Of a stretch of DNA of 63,822 bases, positions 53,207-62,810 are shown one piece after another. The stretch's first letter is position 1. Every line of letters begins with the position of its first letter. Made by a program: the position numbers and the translations under genes. The stretch spans positions 1 to 63,822 of the forward strand of contig PHBD01000016.1 of assembly GCA_002841865.1 (NCBI GenBank). The letters are read 5' to 3'. The notes under the pieces were generated by a model that saw nothing but the letters and a program-made list of their open reading frames with translations, was not told where the DNA came from and made no database searches. The DNA comes from Deltaproteobacteria bacterium HGW-Deltaproteobacteria-19. Its GTDB lineage: Bacteria > Desulfobacterota > Syntrophia > Syntrophales > PHBD01.

Positions 53207-53983
53207 GTGAACGTGCTGGTCGAAAAGAAGGACAGCGTCTGTACGGTCATCATCAACAGGCCGGAGAGCCGGAACGCCGTCGATCGGAAAACGGCGGAGG
53301 AGCTCGTCGCGGCCTTCGAGGAGTTCGAGCGGGACGACAGCCTGCTCGTCGCCGTCCTGTGGGGCCGGGGAGGAAACTTCTGCGCCGGGGCGGACCTCAA
53401 GGCCATAAACAGCGGGGATTTGAACAACATCAACAGCCTGGATTGGGACATGTCCAGGCCCGGTCCGCTGGGGCCCAGCCGCATGACGACGACGAAACCC
53501 GTCATCGCAGCCGTGTCGGGCCATGCCGTTGCGGGAGGGCTGGAGCTGGCCTGCTGGTGCGACCTGCGCGTCGTCGAGCGGGACGCCTATTTCGGGGTCT
53601 TCTGCCGGCGCTACGGCGTTCCCCTGATCGACGGCGGCACCCAGCGCCTGCCACGGCTGATCGGCATAAGCCGTGCCCTGGACATGATCCTCACGGGACG
53701 CGCCGTGGGCGCGGAGGAGGCTTTTGCCATGGGGCTCGCCAACCGGCTCGTGGAACCGGGCAAGGCCCGGGAGAAAGCGGAAGCACTGGCCGCCCAGATT
53801 GCCGCCTTTCCCCAGACCTGCATGCGCAGCGACCGACTGGCCGTATACCGCGGATTCGACCTGCCCATGGACGAGGCGATGATTCTGGAATTCCGCCAGG
53901 GTATGGACGTGCTTGCCAGCGGGGAGGTTCTGGAGGGTGCGAAGCGTTTTTCCGAGGGAATCGGAAAGCACGGCCGTTTCTGA
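53207..53983 (+). CDS. enoyl-CoA hydratase/isomerase family protein
   Basis: A protein of 258 residues in the crotonase family: 'NFCAGADLKAI' and 'AVAGGLELACWCDLRVVERDA' build the oxyanion hole, and 'YGVPLIDGGTQRLPRLIG' is the active-site stretch. The catalytic Glu positions are not both evident, so it may not be a hydratase. The GTG at 53207, 8 bases after AGGAGG, is the better start than the GTG at 53186. It stands alone, away from the catabolic cluster. Confidence 0.88.
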   Translation: MNVLVEKKDSVCTVIINRPESRNAVDRKTAEELVAAFEEFERDDSLLVAVLWGRGGNFCAGADLKAINSGDLNNINSLDWDMSRPGPLGPSRMTTTKPVIAAVSGHAVAGGLELACWCDLRVVERDAYFGVFCRRYGVPLIDGGTQRLPRLIGISRALDMILTGRAVGAEEAFAMGLANRLVEPGKAREKAEALAAQIAAFPQTCMRSDRLAVYRGFDLPMDEAMILEFRQGMDVLASGEVLEGAKRFSEGIGKHGRF

Positions 53984-54066
53984 CATGCGGCGCAGGCCTG
54001 TGCGTTGAAAGGATGGCTGATATGCCGCCGGGCATGCCGTGTTTGTCCCAACGGAGAGGGTGCATC

Positions 54067-56859
54067 ATGAACACAGGCGAAAAAACAGCGGAATGGAAAC
54101 GGGAAATATCGGTCCTGGAACAGAAAATCAGGGTGCTGGAGCAGTCCGATGCCGAACGGAAGCAGGTGATGGATGCGCTCAGGATCTCCGCGGCCGTCCT
54201 GGAGAGCGTTGTCGAAAACAGCCCCTCGGCCATCTGGATCTCGGATGAAAAAGGAACGATGATCAGGATGAACCAGGCCTGCCGGGACCTTTTTCAGGTC
54301 TCGGACGAAGAGCTGGTCGGGAAATACAATGTCCTGGAGGATAACATCGTCGAACAGCAGGGGGCGATACCCTTGGTGAGGCGTGTCTTTGAGAAGGGAG
54401 AGACCGTTCGCTTCACCCTTCAATATGACAGTGCGCAGCTCCGGCCGGTTCAATTGGGGAAGACAGCGCTGCGAATCCTGGAAGTGACGATCTCCCCTGT
54501 CCTGGATTCCCGGGGGCGTTTCATCCACGCCATCATTCAGCATCTCGACATTACCGAACGAATGACCAATACGGAACAGATCAGGCAGCTCATCAATGAG
54601 CAACGGGCTGTCCTGAACACAATCAGCATGGGGATCTGTTTCGCCAGGCATCGAAAGGTGCAATGGGTCAATCCCTCGTTCGCCAGGATGTTCGGTTATG
54701 AGCCCGACGAATTGCCGGGAGTGGATACGTCCATCTTCTATGCGGACCAGGAAGATTACCGGCGTGTGGGCAAAGAAGGATATGCCCGGATCAGCAAGGG
54801 CGATATTTATGCGACCGAAGCATGGATGATGAAAAAGGACGGCACCCCTCATATCCTGTGCGACATTACGGGTCAGGCTCTCAATCCACAGAACCTGGAG
54901 GAAGGTTCCATCTGGGTGCTCCATGATATCACCGAGCGCAGGCACGCCGAAGAGGCGCTCCAGGAGAGCGAGGAGCGCTTCCGGCGCCTCGCCAATGCGG
55001 CACAGGAAGGAATCATTATCCAACAGGGAGGCGTTATTCTCGAGGCCAACGAGTCGGTCTGCAGGATGTTCGGCTTCGAGCTTCAGGAGGCTGTCGGGAG
55101 AAATGTACTCGATTTCCTGGCCCCCCAGTCGGTGACGCCGGCCGTGAAGATGCTCGGGCGGGAAGAAACCTATGTCGAGGCGCTGGGTATCAGGAAGGAC
55201 AAAACCGTTTTTCCCCTGGAGCTGTTCGGGAAGACCATCACGCTTCGGAATGGAAAGGCCTGGATCATCGCCGCCCGGGATCTCTCAAAGCAGAGGCATG
55301 CGGAGGAAGCCCTGCGGAGCAGCGAGGAGAGGTTCAAGCGACTGGTGCAGAACTCCAACGACATCATCGCCGTGCTGGATGAAAACGGGATGCTGACCTC
55401 CGTCAGCGAGTCGGTGGAGAGGATTCTCGGTTATCAGGTGGAGAACCTGATCGGCGTGGACGCATTCGATTTCATCCATCCTGATGACCTGCAAATGACA
55501 CGTCAGATTTTATCCGAGACGGTGGTGCAGAAGACCGGTACTACCCATTGGGCGGAATTTCGATTCCGGCGCAAAGACGAAAACTGGGCCGTCATGGAAT
55601 CCGTGGCAACGAATCTGCTGAAGGATCCGGTCGTCAGGGGAATCGTGCTGAATGTCCGGGATATTACGGAGAGGAAAAACGCGGAAAAGGAAAAGCACAA
55701 ACTCCAGGAGCAGCTTCAGCAGGCCATGAAGATGGAAGCGATCGGGCGGTTGGCGGGCGGAGTGGCCCACGACTTCAACAACATCCTCACGGTCATCACC
55801 GGTTATGTCGAATTGGCCAGAATCAAGCTTCAGCCGCCGGATCCGCTGCTCCGTGCCGTCAACGGGATCCAGAAGGCCGCCGAGAGCGCCGCGGCCCTTA
55901 CCAAACAGCTCCTCGCATTCTCGCGCCGGCAGATCATCGAACCGAAGGTCGTGAACCTCAACGACCTTGTCCGCAGCCTTGTGAAGATGCTAACCCGCCT
56001 GATCGGTGAGGATGTGGAACTCGATACGGTTCTGGAAGCACAACTTGGGTCCGTCAAGGTGGATCCCGGTCAATTCGAGCAGGTCCTGGTGAATCTGTCG
56101 GTCAATGCCCGCGATGCCATGCCGGACGGCGGCAGGCTGGTCATCGAGACGGCAAACTGCGAGCTTGACGAGGAATACTGCTCCCGCCATCCGGAAATGC
56201 GGCCCGGCAGATACATTCTTCTTGCCCTCAGCGATACGGGGCATGGTATGAGCGACGAGGTGAAGCGGCACCTTTTCGAGCCGTTCTTTACGACGAAAAC
56301 CATGGGGCAAGGGACCGGCCTGGGGCTGGCGACGACATTCGGCATCGTCAAACAGGCGGGGGGTACCATCGAGACCTATTCCGAGGTGAACCGGGGAACG
56401 ACCTTCAAAATCTACCTGCCCAGGGTTGAGGAGCAAGCGGTGCGGCTGATCAAGGAGGCTACCGAGCTTGAACCGGTTCATGGAAAAGAGACCATCCTCC
56501 TGGTTGAAGATGACGATGGCGTGCGTGACGTGGCCCTGAACCTCCTGGAGCATCTGGGATACAATGTCCTGACTGCCGCAAACGGAGGCGAGGCACTCTT
56601 GCTGGTGGAGAAACACGGTGACGACATCGCCATGCTCATGACGGACGTGGTGATGCCGGGAATGAACGGCCGGGAGCTGGCCGAGCGGCTGCTCAGGCTC
56701 AAGCCGGAGCTGAAAGTGCTGTTTACCTCGGGATACACGGAAAACGTGATCGTTCATCATGGAATCTTGAACAGCAACCTGAATTTCATCGGCAAACCCT
56801 ATACCCTGCAGGCCCTGGCGAGGAAAATGAGAGAAGTTCTGGAGCCGGAGAAGAAGTGA
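54067..56859 (+). CDS. multi-PAS hybrid histidine kinase with C-terminal receiver
   Basis: A protein of 930 residues, probably cytoplasmic as no membrane segment is seen. A short coiled coil is followed by about four PAS domains (roughly 45-170, 176-300, 300-425, 425-550), the HisKA domain with His568 in 'GRLAGGVAHDFNNILTVI', the HATPase domain ('NLSVNARDAM', 'DTGHGM', 'GTGLGLATTFG') and a receiver with Asp860 in 'LMTDVVMPGMNG'. It would sense an internal redox or ligand signal and relay phosphate. No response regulator gene is adjacent, so the output is unknown. GGAGAGG precedes the ATG. Confidence 0.92.
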   Translation: MNTGEKTAEWKREISVLEQKIRVLEQSDAERKQVMDALRISAAVLESVVENSPSAIWISDEKGTMIRMNQACRDLFQVSDEELVGKYNVLEDNIVEQQGAIPLVRRVFEKGETVRFTLQYDSAQLRPVQLGKTALRILEVTISPVLDSRGRFIHAIIQHLDITERMTNTEQIRQLINEQRAVLNTISMGICFARHRKVQWVNPSFARMFGYEPDELPGVDTSIFYADQEDYRRVGKEGYARISKGDIYATEAWMMKKDGTPHILCDITGQALNPQNLEEGSIWVLHDITERRHAEEALQESEERFRRLANAAQEGIIIQQGGVILEANESVCRMFGFELQEAVGRNVLDFLAPQSVTPAVKMLGREETYVEALGIRKDKTVFPLELFGKTITLRNGKAWIIAARDLSKQRHAEEALRSSEERFKRLVQNSNDIIAVLDENGMLTSVSESVERILGYQVENLIGVDAFDFIHPDDLQMTRQILSETVVQKTGTTHWAEFRFRRKDENWAVMESVATNLLKDPVVRGIVLNVRDITERKNAEKEKHKLQEQLQQAMKMEAIGRLAGGVAHDFNNILTVITGYVELARIKLQPPDPLLRAVNGIQKAAESAAALTKQLLAFSRRQIIEPKVVNLNDLVRSLVKMLTRLIGEDVELDTVLEAQLGSVKVDPGQFEQVLVNLSVNARDAMPDGGRLVIETANCELDEEYCSRHPEMRPGRYILLALSDTGHGMSDEVKRHLFEPFFTTKTMGQGTGLGLATTFGIVKQAGGTIETYSEVNRGTTFKIYLPRVEEQAVRLIKEATELEPVHGKETILLVEDDDGVRDVALNLLEHLGYNVLTAANGGEALLLVEKHGDDIAMLMTDVVMPGMNGRELAERLLRLKPELKVLFTSGYTENVIVHHGILNSNLNFIGKPYTLQALARKMREVLEPEKK

Positions 56860-56899
56860 ACGGCAACGCTTCCCATCACGGATTCTCGGATATTTGGAT

Positions 56900-57814
56900 A
56901 TGATTGACTTTAAAAAGGCGTTGAATTTGGGGGTTGTCCTTCTGCTGGGAATTGCGGCGATCCTGTTTGTGTTTAACCTGCTGACGCCCAAACCGTGCCG
57001 GAAACCTCTAACATACCGCATTGTCCAGGTTGATGGGCGGTTCGGTCTCACCCATTCGGATCTTGCCATGGCTGCCCGGAAGGCCGCGGCCGTTTGGGAA
57101 AAGCCTCTCTCCCGTGAGCTGTTTCGAGAGGATCCCCGGGGAACGATCGAGATCAGCCTCGTCTACGACTATCGCCAGGAGTCGGCGGAGAAGTTGAAGC
57201 AGATCAATTCCCGGATGGCGGGCACACAGGGGACCCTGGAAAGCATGAAGATGCGCTATGATAGCATGAAGTCGGAATTCGAGCGGAATCGCGCATCTCT
57301 TGACAGCGACCTCCATGCCTACAATTCCCGGATCAATGCCTTTAACGCCGAAATCGAGTCGTGGAACAGGCAGGGTGGCGCGCCCGAAACGCATCGCAGC
57401 CGACTGGCGGCGGAAAAAAACGCATTGGCCGCCACCGGCGAGAGCCTCAGGATCCGCCAGGATGAAACCAAAAGGATGGCGGACGAACTTAACAGCATGA
57501 TGCTTGGCGTCAATGAAATAATCGGCAGGCAGAATCAGGACGTGGGTCATTACCGGGATGTCGGCAGCCGGCTGGGCGGTGAATTCCAGGAGGGGTATTA
57601 TAAGAACAAGGAAGGCAAGCAATCCATTACGATCTACCATTATGACAATGAAATCAGGCTGGTCCGGCTGCTCACTCATGAGTTTGGCCATGCACTGGGA
57701 TTGGACCACAGCAACAATCCCGATGCGATCATGTATCGGCTGAATCGATTCGATACGGCCGAGCTGACCGCGGATGACATCGCCGCCCTGAAGTCGAGAT
57801 GTATAGGCAAATAA
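56900..57814 (+). CDS. membrane-anchored matrixin-type zinc metallopeptidase
   Basis: A protein of 304 residues. It has an N-terminal membrane anchor (LGVVLLLGIAAILFVFNLL). The zinc site is 'LLTHEFGHALGLDHSNNP', the HExxHxxGxxH motif of metzincins, followed by the Met-turn 'AIMY'. Between anchor and zinc site, residues about 95-200 form a long coiled-coil helix (ESAEKLKQINSRMAGTQGTL onwards). It should cut proteins outside the inner membrane. The coiled coil is an unusual insert. The ATG at 56900 is preferred to the TTG at 56894. Confidence 0.88.
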   Translation: MIDFKKALNLGVVLLLGIAAILFVFNLLTPKPCRKPLTYRIVQVDGRFGLTHSDLAMAARKAAAVWEKPLSRELFREDPRGTIEISLVYDYRQESAEKLKQINSRMAGTQGTLESMKMRYDSMKSEFERNRASLDSDLHAYNSRINAFNAEIESWNRQGGAPETHRSRLAAEKNALAATGESLRIRQDETKRMADELNSMMLGVNEIIGRQNQDVGHYRDVGSRLGGEFQEGYYKNKEGKQSITIYHYDNEIRLVRLLTHEFGHALGLDHSNNPDAIMYRLNRFDTAELTADDIAALKSRCIGK

Positions 57815-58018
57815 AGCCGAAGGTACTTCCTCTTGCTGGTAACTTATTGGTTATTGACAGGAATCTTCCATTGGGTTATGGGAGGCCTGACTCAGGACAA
57901 ATATTCTCCGGGCAGCTCTTGGATGGAGTGTGAACGTCCCTTGTCACAGGAGATCTTTCGCTGATCGTGAAGAGTGGATGACAGCCTGGAACCCCGGCTT
58001 CCAACGAGGAGGAGCACA

Positions 58019-58489
58019 ATGGAAAAATACCAGGAATACCTGTCTGTTGGAACTTATGATGGTGCAATTATCGAAGGAACGGCTTTATTGTATAACAAGA
58101 GCCGATTATCGGAACTTTTCAATGATGTAACTTCCCGTTTTATTGTAATGGATGATACAAAGGATGATACGGGAAGAAAAAACGAAAGGATTTTTTTGAA
58201 TAAAGATATGATTATCTGGGCTGCACCCAAAGAGGTAAAACATAGTTCCAATAACGCTTTGTTTGGCGCTACGGAGTATGTCGAAGTCTTTATTAAAACC
58301 ATTAAGAATATCATCATTGAGGGAAGGATCAATCTTCAGGTGTTTGATAATATGTTTGATATGTTAAGGTATACGGGTGCGGCGCCGTTCATCGTATTGA
58401 TCAATGCCCGGGATACAAATGGTGAATTGCATCATACGTTGTTCGTCAATAAGGCAGCGATTATTCATATAGAGTGCAGCGCTTCGTAA
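58019..58489 (+). CDS. uncharacterised AT-rich protein
   Basis: A protein of 156 residues: MEKYQEYLSVGTYDGAIIEG at the start and 'FVNKAAIIHIECSA' at the end. It appears to be mixed alpha/beta with repeated short beta strands (SRFIVMDD, MIIWAAP, FIVLINARD, HHTLFVNK). I recognise no family. The ATG follows GAGGAGGAGCAC. It is clearly more AT-rich than both neighbours, hinting at transfer. No signal peptide. Confidence 0.65.
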   Translation: MEKYQEYLSVGTYDGAIIEGTALLYNKSRLSELFNDVTSRFIVMDDTKDDTGRKNERIFLNKDMIIWAAPKEVKHSSNNALFGATEYVEVFIKTIKNIIIEGRINLQVFDNMFDMLRYTGAAPFIVLINARDTNGELHHTLFVNKAAIIHIECSAS

Positions 58490-58658
58490 AGAGGGTGAAG
58501 ATGGGAGCCCGGTTGCTCCACATGACGGCTTCCCCTGTATGGCGGGCAGGCGCCGGATTCTCCAGGGCAACACACTTTCCTGCAATGACATTCCGGCCCA
58601 TTATTCCGACATTCGGGACGAATGCGGACTTACACCACAAAAATGAAGGAGATGGATC

Positions 58659-58955
58659 ATGCTGGGACTCATCGCGAAACTGAAAATCAAGGAAGGAAAG
58701 ATGGAAGAGGCCCTCGGCCTGTTCAAGGGCCTGGTGCAGGATGTGAAGAAGGAGGAGGGCACGCTCTCCTATACGGTCAACAAGGACACGGCCGCCCCCA
58801 ATGTCATCGTTGTCGTCGAGCGTTACAAAGACGCCGAGGCGCTCACGGTCCATTCGTCCACACCCCACTTCGCCGCTTTTTCCAAGCAGATCGCCGGCCT
58901 TGTCGATGGCCGGATGGAAATGAGCATCCTGGAAGAGGTGGCATCGATTTTATAG
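58659..58955 (+). CDS. antibiotic biosynthesis monooxygenase (ABM)-fold protein
   Basis: A protein of 98 residues: 'MLGLIAKLKIKEGKMEEALGLFKGLV' and 'VVVERYKDAEALTVHSSTPHFAAFS' are typical of YgiN/ABM-like dimers. Members act as quinol monooxygenases or have unknown roles. It is free-standing; a 24-nt hairpin follows 70 bases later. Confidence 0.88.
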   Translation: MLGLIAKLKIKEGKMEEALGLFKGLVQDVKKEEGTLSYTVNKDTAAPNVIVVVERYKDAEALTVHSSTPHFAAFSKQIAGLVDGRMEMSILEEVASIL

Positions 58956-59320
58956 AAGCCGGGCTGCGTCAGGGAACTGTTCGCTGCAGAACCAGGATCA
59001 ATGCTGCAATCCGCGGCCTGATTCCGGCCCCGCTCGTGCGAGCGGGGCCACAGGTTGCGCCTCCTCCCCCGGAAGGGCGACACACCCCTTGTTTCTGTCT
59101 CCAATCCCCACCCGCCGCCTGAAGCGGTAATGATACCTCTTCCCTCTCGCGGAAATAACCTTTGCGGAAAGGCAGGAAATCCTTTAGTCCGTGATGCGGC
59201 GGCCCCACAGGGTGACCGGGAACACTGTTTTGCTGAGATGAATGGATCGCGAAGGACGACCGGCTTCGAGATTCAGGGTATTTTTATAAGGATCATTTTA
59301 CTGGTATCAGGCCTGCATAG
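58956..59320. other. 365-base gap with a strong hairpin
   Basis: No gene is supported. GGCCCCGCTCG (59026-59036) and CGAGCGGGGCC (59039-59049) form an 11-bp hairpin without a following T-run. It may end the ABM-gene transcript with help from Rho, or be a DNA-level palindrome. Confidence 0.45.
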
Positions 59321-60712
59321 ATGTTGGTGGATCAACAAGCGGCGGACGATCTGGGCCGCGGAAAAACAGGAAGGCTTCTGCTTCAATACTCCATCCCCGC
59401 CATCGTCGGGATGGTTGCAGCGTCTCTCTACAATATCATCGACAGGGTGTTCATCGGGCAGGGAGTGGGAGCGCTGGCCATCTCCGGGATGGCGATCACT
59501 CTTCCCATCATGAATATGGCCGTGGCATTCGGCGCGTGGATCGGTATCGGCGCCTCGGCCATGGTTTCCATCCGGCTGGGAGAAAAGAAGGGAAAAGAGG
59601 CCAACCTCATCCTCGGCAATGCCCTCGTCCTGAATATCATCATCAGCATCGCCTTTTCCGCTGTTGCCCTGATTTACCTTGACCGAATCCTGTACCTGTT
59701 CGGCGCCAGCAGGGAGACGCTCCCCTACGCGAAAGAATTCATGCAGATCATCCTGATCGGCAATATTTTCACACACATCCTCTGGGGTCTGAACAGCATC
59801 ATGCGGTCTTCCGGCTACCCCCGGAAGGCCATGGTAATAACGCTGGTCACGATAGGGATCAATCTGGTGCTGGCGCCGCTTTTCATCTTTGCATTCCGGT
59901 GGGGCATCCGGGGCGCCGCCGCGGCGACGGTGCTTTCACAGGTCGTGGGAACCGTCTGGGTCGTCATTCACTTCATGAGCGGGAAGAGTCAGGTCCATTT
60001 CGAACGCGGGCAAATCGGACTCCGGGCGAATGTGGTCCGGGACATCCTGTCCGTTGGAATGCCGTCGTTTTTGTTGTACTTCTGCGCGTGCTTCATCGTC
60101 ATCCTCCTGAATTTGAGACTGGTGATGTACGGCGGAGATTTTGCCGTCGGGGCCTTTGGAATCATCAACAGCATCGTGATGTTCTTCATCATGGTCGTGA
60201 TCGGCCTCAATCAGGGGATGCAGCCGATTGTCGGCTATAACTACGGTGCACGTCAGGGTGAGCGGGTTTTCAGGACATTCCGATATACCGTTATCGCGGC
60301 AACCGGTGTCACAGCCGCAGGCTTCCTGATGGCCGAGTGCATTCCCGGGCTGATTGCGCGTGCATTTACAACCCACCAGGAACTGATCGACCTGTCCACA
60401 ACGGGCATGCGGATCGTGTTCGTGATGTTTCCCCTCGTGGGCTTTCAGATGGTTTCATCCAACCTGTTTCAATCCATCGGCAAGGCGAAGGTCGCCATTT
60501 TTCTTTCCCTTTCCCGACAGGTCCTGTTTCTGATCCCGCTCTTGTTTGTGCTTTCCCATGCCTTCGGACTCGAGGGTGTCTGGGTCGCCTTGCCCGCATC
60601 GGATATCCTGGCATCCCTGCTGACGCTCGTTGTGCTCAAAATGCAGGTAGGAAAGATACGGGCGGAGTGCCGGCAGACAACGGGGGAGAAACCGGAATCC
60701 GGCGCTTGCTAG
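59321..60712 (+). CDS. MATE-family efflux transporter
   Basis: A protein of 463 residues with 12 hydrophobic segments in two bundles. The start 'GRLLLQYSIPAIVGMVAASLYNIIDRVFIGQ' and 'GLNQGMQPIVGYNYGARQ' mark the MATE family. It exports drugs or metabolites by Na+ or H+ antiport at the inner membrane. The ATG at 59321 is used; no strong ribosome site is seen. Confidence 0.92.
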   Translation: MLVDQQAADDLGRGKTGRLLLQYSIPAIVGMVAASLYNIIDRVFIGQGVGALAISGMAITLPIMNMAVAFGAWIGIGASAMVSIRLGEKKGKEANLILGNALVLNIIISIAFSAVALIYLDRILYLFGASRETLPYAKEFMQIILIGNIFTHILWGLNSIMRSSGYPRKAMVITLVTIGINLVLAPLFIFAFRWGIRGAAAATVLSQVVGTVWVVIHFMSGKSQVHFERGQIGLRANVVRDILSVGMPSFLLYFCACFIVILLNLRLVMYGGDFAVGAFGIINSIVMFFIMVVIGLNQGMQPIVGYNYGARQGERVFRTFRYTVIAATGVTAAGFLMAECIPGLIARAFTTHQELIDLSTTGMRIVFVMFPLVGFQMVSSNLFQSIGKAKVAIFLSLSRQVLFLIPLLFVLSHAFGLEGVWVALPASDILASLLTLVVLKMQVGKIRAECRQTTGEKPESGAC

Positions 60713-60912
60713 CACGGATTGCGGTAGGTGATGGACCGATCACAGACCGGAGCATGCCGTTCAGATCCGTTCGCAACGGCCGCGAGACAGGCAAACCTGT
60801 GCGTCATCCGAATCAATGCTATCGGCATGGCGGGCGGAATGATGGCTTCGTGATCATGGAGTGCTTCGTCGTGAAAGGTGGTTCGGATTCGGCCGCGGGA
60901 TCGGCATACGCG

Positions 60913-61857
60913 TCAAGGCAGGGATTCGAGAACTTCGATTTCGTTCGAGATCGTTGTGACAGGCATCTCCTCGAACGGCCGGTCGCAGAAGTCGATTTTG
61001 ATCCTGTACCTTCCCGGTGACAGTTCTGCGGGCAAGTCGAGATGGATGAATCGGGATGTTTTTCGATCTCCGATCCTCAGGCACCGGGCATCCTCAGAGG
61101 TCTGGCTCAGCCTCGTCGGCACTTTGGCGACCGTCCTGGTTCCTTTGGGATCCTTGACGAAAGACGCGACGGGACGGATCCCGAACCCGAAATCGCTTAC
61201 GGAAGAGAGGGAGAGCCGCACGGGGTCACCCGGCCGATAGCGGTCGAAATCAGTGGATACATAGACCTTCCGATTGTAGTCGCTCTCCCTGGTCTTCGTC
61301 TTGGATGTAGCCGCCTTCCAGAACCGGGGCCTTGCCGAATCCAGGTGAATGGTCGCCCCGCCGTAATGGCCCACTCCGCAGCACTCCCTGCTCCTGATGA
61401 TTTCCCACAGTTCCTTGCCGTTCACCCCTTCGATGCGAAAATCGATAGCCATCCCGTCTATGTGCTGGCTGGTCCTGGCGGCGTTTGCGCCGGCACTCCG
61501 GATCCCGGCGTTGTAATCGGGACTCCTGTAACCCGAGAGCAGGATGATTGTCTTTCCCGGGGCCACCTGGTCTGAGAAGTAGTCCAGCATGAACATGAGC
61601 CGGGGAGAGATATGCTCCCCTTTTTCCAGGGTTGGGAACCAGAAGACTTCATCGATCATGGTGAACCCCTCCTCGTTGAGGGACCCGTCGATCTTGAGAA
61701 GATCCACCCGGGCCTCTTTTCCACTCCGAGCATTTTTAATGTGGATCTTCCCGTCACCCGCGAGAAAGAAGCGGCCCGGCCCGGTTCCCGCTTCCGCCAC
61801 CAGGCCGATGGGAAGAAGGAAAAGACAGATCATAATGATTTTGAAAAAAGTGCGCAT
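60913..61857 (-). CDS. secreted M15/DUF882 (YcbK-like) peptidoglycan peptidase
   Basis: A protein of 314 residues with a signal peptide (MRTFFKIIMICLFLLPIGLV...AEA). The zinc ligands of the M15 fold are in 'TSQHIDGMAIDFRIEG' (His, Asp) and 'GVGHYGGATIHLDS' (His); 'ILLSGYRSPDYNAGI' is the YcbK hallmark. It would trim peptide cross-links of the cell wall. A C-terminal beta-domain of about 100 residues is added (VRLSLSSVSDFGFGIRP). An ATG at 61923 is possible but would bury the signal. Confidence 0.82.
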   Translation of the reverse strand: MRTFFKIIMICLFLLPIGLVAEAGTGPGRFFLAGDGKIHIKNARSGKEARVDLLKIDGSLNEEGFTMIDEVFWFPTLEKGEHISPRLMFMLDYFSDQVAPGKTIILLSGYRSPDYNAGIRSAGANAARTSQHIDGMAIDFRIEGVNGKELWEIIRSRECCGVGHYGGATIHLDSARPRFWKAATSKTKTRESDYNRKVYVSTDFDRYRPGDPVRLSLSSVSDFGFGIRPVASFVKDPKGTRTVAKVPTRLSQTSEDARCLRIGDRKTSRFIHLDLPAELSPGRYRIKIDFCDRPFEEMPVTTISNEIEVLESLP

Positions 61858-61990
61858 GAAATCCGGGGCCTTTCCGTTCAAGAATCCTTCCCGCGTCGAT
61901 GACGGGCTTTTTTCATCTTTCATCCCGCCTCAAAACACGCCGGCCTGGAAATCCCCTATCATCTCCCGGTGACAAAATCCACAAACCCTC

Positions 61991-62034
61991 CTCCGGCAAT
62001 TTCCCGTTGCATTGCCCTGCCTTTCCGCTATAAC
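61991..62034 (+). repeat. duplicated promoter region, copy 1
   Basis: 44 nt sharing 39 positions with 62811-62854. It begins CTCCGGCAATTTCCCG and contains the -35 TTGCAT and -10 TATAAC boxes. It stands about 86 bases before the EVE-like gene. Confidence 0.7.
62007..62034 (+). promoter_or_regulatory. predicted sigma-70 promoter, EVE-like gene
   Basis: TTGCAT (62007-62012), 16-base spacer, TATAAC (62029-62034). Upstream of it, CGGCAATTTCCCG is an imperfect palindrome that could bind a regulator. Confidence 0.6.
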
Positions 62035-62119
62035 GGGAAGACCTCCACGATATGGTCGGCATCACAGGCAAGAACGGTCTTTCCTGCGGGCAGAGCGGGA
62101 GGCATCCGGAGCAGAGACG

Positions 62120-62674
62120 ATGTCGAATGTATTCATTTTTCCCGTAAGTGATGCGGCAGCCGGTGAGGGGACAGGCATGTCAAAGGGAGCCGTTTGCGAC
62201 AAGGACACCCTGTCTTCTCTGATTCACGATGAAATGCTGTGCGGGGATCTGCAGCGGTCCTACCCCGACGGAACCTGCTACTTATGGGGGATTGAGGAAA
62301 CAAAAGGCGACAACCTTGCGATATGGAGTGATATGGCTGCAGGGGACCTTGTCCTTGGCTACCGTGATCGTTCCATCGTATCTGCTTCTTATGTGCTGAT
62401 AAAGGCGAATAATCCGCAACTCGCGATGAAGCTGTGGAGCAGGGATTCGGAAGAGCCGTTCGGACTGATCTGTTTCACCGACAAGCCCCACGTGGGAGAG
62501 GTCCCGATCATCCCGCAGATGTCCCGGTATCTCGATCCCGAGTACAATGGATTCGTGATGCTCCCTCCCGAAAAGGTCAGAAACATCTCCAGCGACTATG
62601 GATCCCTCGAGATGTTCGTCCAGCTTTGCCTGGGGTATGACTTCCCTTTCAGTCTTCGCCATACGCAGGACTAG
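62120..62674 (+). CDS. uncharacterised protein, possible EVE/PUA-like fold
   Basis: A protein of about 184 residues, family not firmly recognised. 'LAIWSDMAAGDLVLGYRDRSIVSASYVLIK' and 'KLWSRDSEEPFGLICFTDK' recall EVE/PUA-like modules that read modified bases, where 'W..l..GD.vl.Y' is common. The first 17 residues are not conserved-looking, and the start could also be the ATG at 62177. A duplicated promoter stands upstream. Confidence 0.5.
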   Translation: MSNVFIFPVSDAAAGEGTGMSKGAVCDKDTLSSLIHDEMLCGDLQRSYPDGTCYLWGIEETKGDNLAIWSDMAAGDLVLGYRDRSIVSASYVLIKANNPQLAMKLWSRDSEEPFGLICFTDKPHVGEVPIIPQMSRYLDPEYNGFVMLPPEKVRNISSDYGSLEMFVQLCLGYDFPFSLRHTQD

Positions 62675-62810
62675 GAAAATAAGTCTGACTCCTTTTCCTG
62701 TTGTTTCCTCAATCTACTCATGATGTACCTGCCTTGAATTGCCTGCCCATCTGCACCCCAGGGTTTCCCGGCTTCTGATCATCCCTGCAGCACACTGTTC
62801 ATGGACCCTT

